A stretch of 64,000 nt of DNA from Zobellia nedashkovskayae. GTDB taxonomy: Bacteria > Bacteroidota > Bacteroidia > Flavobacteriales > Flavobacteriaceae. Under the pieces are notes generated by a model, which searched no databases, was not told where the DNA came from, and worked only from the letters and a program-made list of their open reading frames with translations. Position 1 is the first letter of the stretch, and the number at the start of each line of letters is the position of its first letter. Positions 27,179 through 36,176 of this stretch are shown piece by piece. The stretch is taken from assembly GCF_015330125.1 (NCBI RefSeq), contig NZ_JADDXR010000002.1, positions 372,001 through 436,000 of the forward strand, in the 5' to 3' direction. The position numbers and the translations under genes are program-made.

Positions 27179-27991
27179 ATGGGAACTGAACCAAATAAAC
27201 ACACAAGTAAAAGAATAGAAGTCCCTGAAAATTTTCAGGATATTTTTACGCATTTCTATAGAGCTGAAAACCGTTCAGAAAAACCCATTACCAAAACGCT
27301 TGTTCCCAGCTTTCAAATTATTATGGTTTTTAGTTTTGGTGCGCCTATTTCATTTGTGACGGAACATGAATCTGAAATTACGATTGAAAAATGCCTTGTC
27401 CTTGGTCCCATAAAAAAAGCTTTTGATTATACCTTACCTGCTGGTTCGGATATGCTGGTCGCCAATTTTAAAGATGATGCCTTTTATATGTTTTTTGGGA
27501 AGGTGATTTTATCCAATTACCTACCCACAAATCCAGATTCGCTTTTAACCGAGAATTGCTTTACTAATCTCTGGCAACTTATTAAAAACGTAACCCCAAA
27601 AGAGCGTGTAAACCTGATTCTAGATTTCTGCAAACCCTATTTAAAAGAAAGTGAAACAGCTTTTCAAAAATTAGCTGATTATACAGGCGACTATACAGTC
27701 TTTAACCCCATTAAAATTATAGCTCAGGAAACCCAACAGAGCGAAAGAACTATTCAGCTCAACCATAAAAAATACTTTGGTTATACCGGCAAAGAAAAGA
27801 GCCGGTACGAGAAATTCATAAAAGCCATCGGGTTGCTACAAAACCAATCCTCTAAAGTAAATTGGTTCGCTATTATTGAGGCTTGCGGTTATTATGACCA
27901 AAGTCAACTGATACACGACTTCAAACACTTCACGGGGCACACGCCTACTCAATACCTCAAATTCTCACAGGATATTTGCCAAACGGAATAG
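27179..27991 (+). CDS. AraC-family transcriptional regulator
   Basis: 270 residues. The N-terminal part (about 1-150) is a sensing domain of the type with a conserved LGP-x-KK motif, found in many Bacteroidota AraC proteins. The C-terminal 100 residues hold two helix-turn-helix units, the second with YYDQSQLIHDFKHFTGHTPTQYL, the classical AraC signature. It precedes and probably controls the quinone-reductase gene 73 bp downstream. Confidence 0.85.
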   Translation: MGTEPNKHTSKRIEVPENFQDIFTHFYRAENRSEKPITKTLVPSFQIIMVFSFGAPISFVTEHESEITIEKCLVLGPIKKAFDYTLPAGSDMLVANFKDDAFYMFFGKVILSNYLPTNPDSLLTENCFTNLWQLIKNVTPKERVNLILDFCKPYLKESETAFQKLADYTGDYTVFNPIKIIAQETQQSERTIQLNHKKYFGYTGKEKSRYEKFIKAIGLLQNQSSKVNWFAIIEACGYYDQSQLIHDFKHFTGHTPTQYLKFSQDICQTE

Positions 27992-28064
27992 CATTTCGTT
28001 TTCTTACAATTACAGCCCAAAGGACAGAGCTAAATTTGCTTCATCAATCTAAAATCCATAGAAA

Positions 28065-28640
28065 ATGAAGCATCTTATTATTTACGCCCATCCTAATGCG
28101 GGCAGTCTAAACTGCCATTTAAAACAGACGGTCGTAGAAACCCTAAAACAGCAAAAACACGAAGTGGTCATCAGGGATTTGTATAACCTCAACTTTAACC
28201 CTATTCTGTCTTTAAAAGATATATCTGGGCAGCGCATGGGTGAGGTTTCACAAGACGTCAAAAAAGAACAAGAATACATTACATGGGCGGAGCACATCAC
28301 TTTTATCTACCCTATTTGGTGGACCGGAATGCCCGCCATAATGAAAGGGTATATAGATCGTGTTTTTAGTTATGGTTTTGCTTACAGCTATGATGCTGGT
28401 ATTCAAAAAGGACTCCTCAAAGGAAAGCAAACCACTATAATCAATACCCACGGTAAATCACAGGCCGAATACGAAAGCATTGGCATGGACAAAGCCCTTT
28501 TCCTAACATCGGACACAGGTGTTTTTGAGTATTGTGGACTGGAAATCGAACAACATTTCTTTTTTGACCAAGCGGATAGACCATCGCCTGAACGCATACA
28601 AGAATGGATGGAAATGCTCATAGCTTCATATCAAATATAA
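28065..28640 (+). CDS. NAD(P)H:quinone reductase, flavodoxin-like fold
   Basis: 191 residues with the start HLIIYAHPNAGSLN, the FMN phosphate-binding loop of the YwrO/KefF/NQO1 family, and FIYPIWWTGMPAIMKGYIDRV, the family hallmark around the flavin. It should carry out two-electron reduction of quinones or other electrophiles in the cytoplasm using NAD(P)H. It follows the AraC regulator in the same direction, an arrangement seen for inducible detoxification genes. Confidence 0.88.
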   Translation: MKHLIIYAHPNAGSLNCHLKQTVVETLKQQKHEVVIRDLYNLNFNPILSLKDISGQRMGEVSQDVKKEQEYITWAEHITFIYPIWWTGMPAIMKGYIDRVFSYGFAYSYDAGIQKGLLKGKQTTIINTHGKSQAEYESIGMDKALFLTSDTGVFEYCGLEIEQHFFFDQADRPSPERIQEWMEMLIASYQI

Positions 28641-28737
28641 TCTTGACATTAAAGGAGTTCAAAATTGGTATATTTATACTCCTGTTTTAGCTTTTCCAAG
28701 TTAGCAACCGGAGACCACAACCTATACCTATTCCAAC

Positions 28738-30150
28738 ATGAGACTACCAATTACCCTAGTACTGCTTACACTCGGGCTTTTTTTTGGCGCTGCCCAAAAC
28801 GAAGCGAATGTCTATTTTACCACCGGATTCAAAATTGGGGAAGTAACGGATTCTTCCGCTATTATTCTGACGAGACTTTGCAAAACCGCCCAGCCTGTGG
28901 CGGTGTATCACAAGCAAGAAGATAAGGTGTTCCGACCTCCCATCGACTTTGATAATAACATGCCTATTTCTGAAATGGAAGGTGCGGTGGGCGGCTCTTC
29001 GGGGCAAGTGAAAATCAACCTGAAATCAAAAGACACCCTAATCAGTACGGAATGGGAATATGTTTCCGGTTACAGAGATTTCACACTGAAACAAAAATTT
29101 GATGGCTTAAAACCCAATACCCATTATGACATACAAATTGAAGGAAGAAAAAGTGAAGATGCCCCAGTAGCGGAAATAAAAGGGTCTTTCTCTACCGCTC
29201 CGTCTGCAGACCAGATAGTACCGGTATTTTTTACCTCATCTACTTGTCAATTTTATTGGTCTCATGATGATGCGGTTCGTGGTTTTAAAATCTATGACAG
29301 CATGCTTAAAATGAATCCGCTGTTCCATTGCCAAACGGGAGATTACGTGTATTATGACAAACCCGGACCCATGGCCTACACCGTAGAATTGGCAAGACAC
29401 AAATGGCACGCCATGAATTCTTGGCCTGCCCTATTCGACTTTTATAAAAACACGCCAGCTTACTTACAAAAGGACGATCACGATTTATTGAAAGACGACG
29501 CGACTTCATATTCCACACCTTTTGGCGAATTAAGCTATGAAGACGGTCTTGATATTTGGCGGGAGCAAGTACCCATTATTGACAAGCCCTACCGAACATT
29601 TAAATGGGGGAAAGATGTACAGATATGGAACGTAGAGGTACGCGAATTCCGCAGTGACAATAAATCACCGGACGGAAAAGAAAAAACCATTTGGGGAAAA
29701 GAACAGATTGCTTGGTTTAAAGAAACCGTGGAAGCTTCGGATGCTACTTTTAAAATTCTAGTTTCGCCCACTCCTATAGTTGGGCCTGACCGCTCAAAAG
29801 GGAAATATGACAACCACTCCAATACGTCGTTTGAAACAGAAGGAAAATGGTTGCGCCAGTATTTGGCCGACCAAAATGTATTGGTCATTAATGGCGATAG
29901 GCATTGGCAATATGTTTCCGTAGACCCGGTAACAGGCCTACGAGAATATAGTCAAGGGCCGGTGAGTAATTTTCATGCCCAAGGCTGGAATCAGGAAGAC
30001 AAACGTCCGGAGCATAAATTCCTAAGAGTACAAGGAGGATTTTTAGCGGTAAAGGTGTACCGAGAGAATAACGAAGCGGTAATTGAATTTACGCACTATG
30101 ATGTAGATGGTAACGAAGTAAATAAAGAGGTTATAAAGGTGTCTGTATAA
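28738..30150 (+). CDS. PhoD-like metallophosphatase, secreted
   Basis: 470 residues with a signal peptide cut near GAAQN. Residues 25-155 are the N-terminal beta-sandwich of PhoD proteins, and the metallophosphatase core follows. Metal-binding stretches seen are FTSSTCQFYW, QTGDYVYYD, YLQKDDHDLLKDD and VINGDRHWQYVS. PhoD enzymes hydrolyse phosphodiesters and phosphomonoesters using Ca and Fe. A C-terminal strand-rich tail continues to the end. Separate from the quinone-reductase gene by about 100 bp. Confidence 0.82.
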   Translation: MRLPITLVLLTLGLFFGAAQNEANVYFTTGFKIGEVTDSSAIILTRLCKTAQPVAVYHKQEDKVFRPPIDFDNNMPISEMEGAVGGSSGQVKINLKSKDTLISTEWEYVSGYRDFTLKQKFDGLKPNTHYDIQIEGRKSEDAPVAEIKGSFSTAPSADQIVPVFFTSSTCQFYWSHDDAVRGFKIYDSMLKMNPLFHCQTGDYVYYDKPGPMAYTVELARHKWHAMNSWPALFDFYKNTPAYLQKDDHDLLKDDATSYSTPFGELSYEDGLDIWREQVPIIDKPYRTFKWGKDVQIWNVEVREFRSDNKSPDGKEKTIWGKEQIAWFKETVEASDATFKILVSPTPIVGPDRSKGKYDNHSNTSFETEGKWLRQYLADQNVLVINGDRHWQYVSVDPVTGLREYSQGPVSNFHAQGWNQEDKRPEHKFLRVQGGFLAVKVYRENNEAVIEFTHYDVDGNEVNKEVIKVSV

Positions 30151-30175
30151 CCTCTTGTATGCTAATTATTAGGGA

Positions 30176-30307
30176 CTATAAGGGTATTTCCCTATTCAAC
30201 ACTTTCATAATAAAGAATACAGTCAGGGAAATGAAAAAACAGACAATCATTGCCAAGGTGTCCTCCCCTTCTATACGGGTTTTAAGCTTTGTATAAATTG
30301 CTTTCAT
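30176..30307 (-). CDS. Possible 43-residue single-pass membrane protein
   Basis: An ATG-initiated short frame encodes a basic start (MKAIYTKLKTRIEGED), a hydrophobic segment (LAMIVCFFISLTVFFIM) and a short basic tail. The composition and topology are those of small inner-membrane proteins. Nothing else is seen between 30151 and 30474. Coding status is uncertain, since AT-rich DNA can produce such frames by chance. Confidence 0.4.
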   Translation of the reverse strand: MKAIYTKLKTRIEGEDTLAMIVCFFISLTVFFIMKVLNREIPL

Positions 30308-30474
30308 AACAAGTAATTTGGTACAAAGTTCCCTCTTAATTCCTGTCTGGAAACAGAAAACCGACCAAGTGAACCTATTGAGGATAAGAGGTATACGATA
30401 TTTACATGGTCGTAAAACCCATACCGCACAGCGAATTTATTCTCTCGCCTAAAAAGTGAAGCTCTTAAATTCCA

Positions 30475-31881
30475 CTACAGGTTTTTGGGATTCACCCCAA
30501 TAGAATTAAACAACTTCGCTTTTGCGGAGAAAAACTTGTTCTGTACGGCGTTCCTTTTCAGCTCGGCATCTATGAGTTTACTTTCCCTAGAATTCACCAA
30601 AAACAAAGAACTTTCCCCAAAACCGAACTTCCGTTCTTCTGCCGCTACCATGGTATTATAATTAAATACCACGTCATCTATTAAGACATTTTGTTTTTCA
30701 AAGGATTCCAGTTCTCGGTACAGGCCTACTATTTTGTTCTTAATTCGTATTTCTGCATCATCCATTTCAAACTCGGCGTTCTGTAGTTTCAGCTTTGCCA
30801 GTTTTAAATCGCCTCGTTCTTTTCTAAGAAAAAGGGGCACGCTAAAAGCTACGCCACCTTTATAGTTTTCGGTAGTAAAACTGGAAATATACTCCGGTTT
30901 CTGTGTCAGGAAATTATACTGTAATTCAATTTTTGGCAAAAGCTTGTTGGCTTTCAATCGCTTTTCAACGGTGAGCCCATCAACCTTATACCCCAATGAT
31001 TTCAACTTCGGGTGGTTCTCTATGGAAAAACTATCTAAAGGCATACCCATAATTTCTAAAGTGGTATCAATATCACCTGCTAAATTGGTCTCCGGCGTTA
31101 CATTGGCCTGTAGCTCCACGGGCATATTATCTCCCATCCAAAGAAAATTGGAAAGCTCCAAAGCACTTTTCATAAAGCGGACTTTTGCCTGCTCCAAATT
31201 CAGCTCGCGATCTTGCATGGCTATTTTAGCCTCTACCGTATCAATTGCAGCAACCTGGCCAACTTGGGCACTCTTTTTCACCCCTTCAAAACGGATTTCG
31301 GCATTGGTCAAAAAATCAGCATATACTTGGGTATCTTGGTAAGCATGCAACCAATCAAAATACGCCAAAGAAGCCTCAAAAAGCACCTCGTTCACCTGCA
31401 AATCCCGCTCTACCAATGAACGCTCTTTAAAAATCTTGGCTTGCTTTAAAGTAGCCATACGTTGGTTTATCCAAAGCCCTTGCCCTACGGACATAGAAAT
31501 ACCGGCACTATACAATCCGTCATCAGGTACGGTCTGATCAGGATTCAGGTACACACCTTCGTTTTGCTCAAAATTTCCCTTTAGCTCAACGCCGTACCAA
31601 GTGGGTATTTTAAAAGTAGCGTTCAGACGGTCATAATACTCCGTACCCTTAAATTCCTTACGGTCATAATCTACCTCTATCTTAGGATCAAAACCACCAC
31701 GCGAACTCATGAGTTGCGCCTGCCCCATGCCTATATTTAGTTGGGCCTGTTTGGCTATGGGGTGGTACTTTTTTACGTACCCTAGATATTCGTTAAAACC
31801 TAAAACCACCTCTCCGGGCTGTTGGGCTTGCGCACCAAAACAGCATACAACAAGGAGATAAAATAGTAATTTCTTCATCAT
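30475..31881 (-). CDS. TolC-family outer-membrane efflux channel protein
   Basis: 468 residues with a signal peptide ending GAQAQQ. The mature protein shows two long helical coiled-coil repeats separated by beta-strand segments, with GVELKGNFEQNEG and GVAFSVPLFLRKERGD strands, as expected of TolC/OEP channels. It overlaps the HlyD-type adaptor gene by 4 bp and is the last gene of the TetR-headed operon, completing a three-component exporter. Confidence 0.85.
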   Translation of the reverse strand: MMKKLLFYLLVVCCFGAQAQQPGEVVLGFNEYLGYVKKYHPIAKQAQLNIGMGQAQLMSSRGGFDPKIEVDYDRKEFKGTEYYDRLNATFKIPTWYGVELKGNFEQNEGVYLNPDQTVPDDGLYSAGISMSVGQGLWINQRMATLKQAKIFKERSLVERDLQVNEVLFEASLAYFDWLHAYQDTQVYADFLTNAEIRFEGVKKSAQVGQVAAIDTVEAKIAMQDRELNLEQAKVRFMKSALELSNFLWMGDNMPVELQANVTPETNLAGDIDTTLEIMGMPLDSFSIENHPKLKSLGYKVDGLTVEKRLKANKLLPKIELQYNFLTQKPEYISSFTTENYKGGVAFSVPLFLRKERGDLKLAKLKLQNAEFEMDDAEIRIKNKIVGLYRELESFEKQNVLIDDVVFNYNTMVAAEERKFGFGESSLFLVNSRESKLIDAELKRNAVQNKFFSAKAKLFNSIGVNPKNL

Positions 31882-33233
31882 TTTTCCTTTTTAGCAGTCG
31901 TTTCTTTAGGCTGGTAATAGTTAGGTGGGAATCCGTTTATTTGCCGCCATAGCTCAAACCAAATCGGTACATCGTCTAAAAGGGATATGGTATTGGCACC
32001 GGAACCAACGCGAATATCCTCTGGCCAGGGTTCTGCTTCCGGGTCATCGTCCGGAGCGACCAATACACGGTATTTTCCGCTGACATCTATAAAGGTTTCC
32101 ACCGCTACGATTTTTCCTGCAAACGTTCCGTAGGAAGCATTGGGCCAACCGCTAAAAACAATAGCGGGCCAACCATCAAACTGTATCCGTACTTTTTCGC
32201 CTACGTGTACCAATGGCAAGTCTATAGGAGCCACAAAAGTTTCTACGGCCTTTTCAAACTCAGAAGGCATAATACCTACCAAACGATCTCCCTCTTTAAA
32301 GTTCTGACCTATGCCACCTTGCACCGCTTTATTGATAAAACCGCTCTGGGGCGCCTTTATATAGTACATACCGGTACGCACCTCATAATTGGCGTATTGG
32401 TTCTCTAATTTGCTTACCTGCGCTTCCGAATCAAACTGATTGGATTGTGCGGTGTACATATCGCTCTGCGCCTTGGAAATCTTATCCGTGTATGCTACGG
32501 CCACGCGGTTAATTTCCATGGTGGCATTGAGCACATCGTTTTTAGCGGCCAACAGTTTATTTTCCTGAGAAATAAGTTTGGCCTGTGTTTCCTGTAGCTT
32601 CAATCTTTTTGCCTCCACATCCGTCATGGCCTTTAGGCCTTCTTGCTGCAATTGCGCTATACGATCGTATTGCCGCTGGGCAATCTCAAGATTGGTACGT
32701 GCGGCCTGCAGGTCTATACTATCGCTCTTTACCTTCAGTTTGGATTGCAGCAGTTTGTTTCTGGATTGCTCCAATTTTAGACCACGCTCATTGCCCAATG
32801 CGGAAATCTGATTGTTTAATGCACCTACCTTTCCTTGGTACGATTCAACAGACATATTTTTTGCCGCTATCTGCTGCCCTGTCCGTTCCACCAAACGTGG
32901 GTCAAAATACTCGTTCTTTACTTCGGAAATATGTAAAATGGTATCTCCTTTTTTCACAAAATCACCTTCTTGTACGTACCATTTTTCAATACGTCCCGGA
33001 ATGGGCGATTGTATGCTCTGCGGCCTGTGCTCCGGACTTAGCGTAGTTAGACTTCCCGTACCACGCACACTCTGCGTCCACGGTAGGAATAAAAGAATAA
33101 AGCCAAAAAGCGCGGACCCCAACAAGAACCGGTTAAAGTGCTTGTAGTGCCTTTGGTGAAAAACCTTATTTGTAGATTTGTATCCCGTTAGGTGCACCGT
33201 TTTATTTATCGGATTGTTAGATATATTCAGCAT
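31878..33233 (-). CDS. HlyD-family periplasmic adaptor (membrane fusion protein)
   Basis: 451 residues with one membrane segment (about 33-52). A split lipoyl domain follows (SPIPGRIEKWYVQEGDFV at about 77-95, partner near 290-310 with IKAPQSGFINK) around a long coiled-coil hairpin (about 125-275). A beta-barrel domain comes last. Such adaptors connect an inner-membrane ABC exporter to TolC. The 6-bp gap to the ABC gene and the 4-bp overlap with tolC show a single operon. The long hairpin is like those of type I secretion adaptors. Confidence 0.87.
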   Translation of the reverse strand: MLNISNNPINKTVHLTGYKSTNKVFHQRHYKHFNRFLLGSALFGFILLFLPWTQSVRGTGSLTTLSPEHRPQSIQSPIPGRIEKWYVQEGDFVKKGDTILHISEVKNEYFDPRLVERTGQQIAAKNMSVESYQGKVGALNNQISALGNERGLKLEQSRNKLLQSKLKVKSDSIDLQAARTNLEIAQRQYDRIAQLQQEGLKAMTDVEAKRLKLQETQAKLISQENKLLAAKNDVLNATMEINRVAVAYTDKISKAQSDMYTAQSNQFDSEAQVSKLENQYANYEVRTGMYYIKAPQSGFINKAVQGGIGQNFKEGDRLVGIMPSEFEKAVETFVAPIDLPLVHVGEKVRIQFDGWPAIVFSGWPNASYGTFAGKIVAVETFIDVSGKYRVLVAPDDDPEAEPWPEDIRVGSGANTISLLDDVPIWFELWRQINGFPPNYYQPKETTAKKEK

Positions 33234-33239
33234 AGCTTC

Positions 33240-34904
33240 TTAAGTTATGGAAACAAGTTGCCCCTGGTTCAACGTAATTATTTTTTGGCATGCCTTTACC
33301 CATCTTAGGTCTTGGCTTACGACTACTAGCGCCCACGGGTTTGACTTATTGGTCAAAAACTTCATGATGCGCTCCGCTTCCACCTCATCAAACTGGTCCA
33401 AGGGATCATCTAATAACAGTAGTTTTGGCATGTGCACGATACTTCGCGCCAAGACTATTTTTCGTGCAATGGTATAGGGTATATACTGCCCTTCCGGATA
33501 AATCATAGAATTGAGGCCGTTGGGCTGTTCCTTTATGAACTGTAGCAACCCAATATTCTCCAGAACCCAATGCAGGTCTACATGCGGGACGCGTTTATCC
33601 CCTAAAGTAATGTTCTCCAAAATAGTACCTTCAAACGGACTTTCCTCTGGAATGCACTGCCCTAAGAACGACCTGTAATGGTTGGGTTTTATTCCCTTCA
33701 GCGAAAAATCGTTCGCATAAATATTACCTTCGGTAGGTTCAAAAATACCCGCGATCAATCGTAACAAGGTAGATTTACCGGAACCGTTCTCCCCTATGAC
33801 CAGTTGTCTGCTTCCCGGTTCTATTTTAAAAGAAATATCATGTAGAATGTTTTTCTTCGTAGCCGTACCAAAAGAAATTTTATCCAGCTCTACCGTTAAC
33901 TCGTCATCATCTTTTAATGGCTGCTCACCTCCTTGGTTCTCCAGTTTAAGGTCTACGACCTGTCCTATTTTTTCAAGGGAGGTCAACAGGTCATAAAAGG
34001 TTTCAAAACCACGTATCAATTTTTCAACGGAAGTAATCACCAAAAGAATAATAATCTCTGCAGCTACAAACTGCCCAATGTTCATTTCTTGGTTCAGTAC
34101 CAATAAGCCCCCAATGGCAAACAACCCGGCCGTTACCAAAACCTTAAACCCGATCATCTGAATAAATTGCATCAGCAATACCCTAAAATGACTTTCGCGA
34201 GATTTCAGGTATTCGGAAACCAGGTTATCGTTTTTATCTACGGCAAGACTGGTACGTCCGGATAGTTTAAAACTCACCTGCGAACGTGCCACTTCCTGAA
34301 TCCAGTGCGCTACTTTGTACTTTAATTTGGATTCCTCCAAACTGGTATCCATACCTTTCTGCACCGTAAAACGGAACACCAGGTAGACTAATAACAGCAG
34401 CAGAATACCATAAATGATAAAAAACGGATGGTAGAACGAAAGCAGCAACAAGCCAAAAATAATCTGTAAAATAGCTGCCGGTACATCTAGCAAAAGTTTG
34501 GAAAGTCCCTTTTGAACCGTAATGGTATCAAAAAACCGGTTGGCCAGCTCTGGCGGATAGTAGTTGCGCAGCTCGCTCATTTTAATTTTTGGAAACCGAT
34601 AGGTAAACTCAAAAGAGGCGCGTGTAAATATTTTCTGCTGCATGTTCTCCACAATACGGATCTGCATGATTTGCAAAATACCCCCAAAAGCAACACCACC
34701 GGTCACTAAGACCACAAGAAGTATCCATGAAGAGCTGATTTCCGCACCTTGTATAAGATTGATAATAGTCTGAATACCCAACGGAAGCGAAAGATTCACC
34801 AAACCCGCAAAAATGGCATAATAAAAAGTTTGCAGTACATCTCGTTTATCCAGTTTTAGCAAGCCCATAAGGCGCTGCCAAGAGGTCAGTATTTTTTTAG
34901 CCAT
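33240..34904 (-). CDS. ABC exporter (fused membrane and nucleotide-binding domains) with degenerate ATPase motifs
   Basis: 554 residues: a six-helix membrane domain (about 20-310) and a nucleotide-binding domain. Walker A GENGSGKST and the Q-loop GQCIPEESP are intact. In place of LSGGQ is a sequence reading GQYIPYTIARKI, the usual catalytic Glu after Walker B is Asp (LLLLDDP), and the switch His is Gln (VVVSQD). It therefore looks like the weak half of an asymmetric ATPase, yet no second ABC gene is in the operon. It may form heterodimers with a protein encoded elsewhere, or hydrolyse slowly. The upstream TetR gene overlaps it by 8 bp. Confidence 0.85.
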   Translation of the reverse strand: MAKKILTSWQRLMGLLKLDKRDVLQTFYYAIFAGLVNLSLPLGIQTIINLIQGAEISSSWILLVVLVTGGVAFGGILQIMQIRIVENMQQKIFTRASFEFTYRFPKIKMSELRNYYPPELANRFFDTITVQKGLSKLLLDVPAAILQIIFGLLLLSFYHPFFIIYGILLLLLVYLVFRFTVQKGMDTSLEESKLKYKVAHWIQEVARSQVSFKLSGRTSLAVDKNDNLVSEYLKSRESHFRVLLMQFIQMIGFKVLVTAGLFAIGGLLVLNQEMNIGQFVAAEIIILLVITSVEKLIRGFETFYDLLTSLEKIGQVVDLKLENQGGEQPLKDDDELTVELDKISFGTATKKNILHDISFKIEPGSRQLVIGENGSGKSTLLRLIAGIFEPTEGNIYANDFSLKGIKPNHYRSFLGQCIPEESPFEGTILENITLGDKRVPHVDLHWVLENIGLLQFIKEQPNGLNSMIYPEGQYIPYTIARKIVLARSIVHMPKLLLLDDPLDQFDEVEAERIMKFLTNKSNPWALVVVSQDLRWVKACQKIITLNQGQLVSIT

Positions 34905-35583
34905 TCGGGTTTTTATTTAAAGAATTAAATACCAGTTGTGTAAAGTAGTCGGTTGGGTCGCCATTTTCATGGCAATCGGTCAAGGACTCAAAATGGTCCT
35001 TTAAAAAATGTTGGTGCAAGGAGCCTTCCAGCACCGTGCTGGCCAAACTGTTGGGGTACGTATAATTGCCGTCTACGTTTTTGATCATCTCGCTCAAACG
35101 GGTTACCAGTCTTTTATAGATTACAAAATAGCCCTCTTTGTTCTCTGTATCTACCTCTTTGGTAAGGTAGGATTTAGAATATTCGTTAATAACGATCTTG
35201 CTTAAAAGCACCTCGTTAATATGCGAGAAGTCCGAATCATATTTTGTTGCACTGGTAACCAGCGCCAACGCTTTTTTTAGCTTTTCCTCTGGGTCTTGTA
35301 TGTTGTGGGTGGCGAATACCAATTTGTACTCTACCCAACCCCAGTACCAAGACGTTAAGTACAACAGTAATTTGTGCTTGTTCTCAAAATAGCGGTATAC
35401 AGAACTTTCATTACTCTTTATCTTAGCTCCTAATTTTTTAAAATTGAAACTTTCAAAACCCATAGCATTGATCATGAGAATACTTTCCTCTACAATACGC
35501 CTACCCAAAGTAGTAGACTCGGGGTCTTTGATATATATTTTTTCGTTGATGCCGATTTTAACCGACTGTAATAATTTATCCAT
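34897..35583 (-). CDS. TetR-family transcriptional regulator of the exporter operon
   Basis: 228 residues. The N-terminal helix-turn-helix (about 28-70) reads IVEESILMINAMGFESF, then KLGAKIKSNESSVYRYF, a typical TetR DNA-binding domain, followed by a helical ligand domain. It is the first gene of the operon, overlapping the ABC gene by 8 bp, so it probably represses itself and the exporter. A perfect palindrome 70 bp upstream is its likely site. Confidence 0.85.
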   Translation of the reverse strand: MDKLLQSVKIGINEKIYIKDPESTTLGRRIVEESILMINAMGFESFNFKKLGAKIKSNESSVYRYFENKHKLLLYLTSWYWGWVEYKLVFATHNIQDPEEKLKKALALVTSATKYDSDFSHINEVLLSKIVINEYSKSYLTKEVDTENKEGYFVIYKRLVTRLSEMIKNVDGNYTYPNSLASTVLEGSLHQHFLKDHFESLTDCHENGDPTDYFTQLVFNSLNKNPNG

Positions 35584-35652
35584 AGTGCTGAGCTTATTAA
35601 GTTGAGATACTACTTCATTATGCTTTGTTGAGCAAACACACTCGCAAATATA

Positions 35653-35665
35653 ATAGTAATACTAT
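35653..35665. promoter_or_regulatory. Candidate TetR operator
   Basis: atagta-a-tactat is a perfect 13-base palindrome 70 bp before the TetR start codon, with a related half site attactatta near 35702. Autoregulation by the adjacent TetR protein is the simple reading. Confidence 0.45.
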
Positions 35666-35832
35666 CATAACTTAATAGTTTAACTTTTATTTTTAACTCA
35701 ATTACTATTATTTATGGTTGTATCACTGTTATTTAAGGGGATGATAAAAAAGAGGTTGTTTTTTTATGAATTCATCAACAGCGTCATACGTCCATAAATT
35801 CGTACGTTTTGTCGAATAACTGTCAGAAAGAA

Positions 35833-36176
35833 GCAATTGTAAAAGGGACACTTACCGTATTTCAACTTAATTCTTGATATTTAAAGTTCTGTCGGAAAAG
35901 GATGTTGGGGTTTGAGTGAAAAATAAAAAGGATACTATGCGTTACAACACAAGTTTTCGTTTAGCTTTTGACCCTATTTTTTTTGAGATTACGCTTTTAC
36001 GTAAGGCTGTACAATTCAAAACGGAGATATTTGTAGTATACCGTTTAACCCTCCCTATTTTTATAGAATTAGGAATGGGTAAATAGTACCAAGAACAACT
36101 ATGAGCACTAAAATAGTAATTTGTTTAATACTAAACATGATGGTTATACGGCATATGCCTTGTATCCAGTAGTTGT
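35833..36176. repeat. Dispersed 340-bp repeat, copy 2 (head of cassette cluster 2)
   Basis: Same orientation as copy 1 at 5330-5670, with long identical blocks such as gtttgagtgaaaaat, ttacgcttttacgtaag or -agg, cggagatatttgtag, ataccgtttaaccct and ccttgtatccagtagttgt. The two copies differ at many positions, so the duplication is old or came by separate acquisition. Copy 2 ends exactly where cassette-like unit 3 starts. No gene is seen between 35584 and 36211 apart from this repeat and the TetR operator. Confidence 0.7.
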
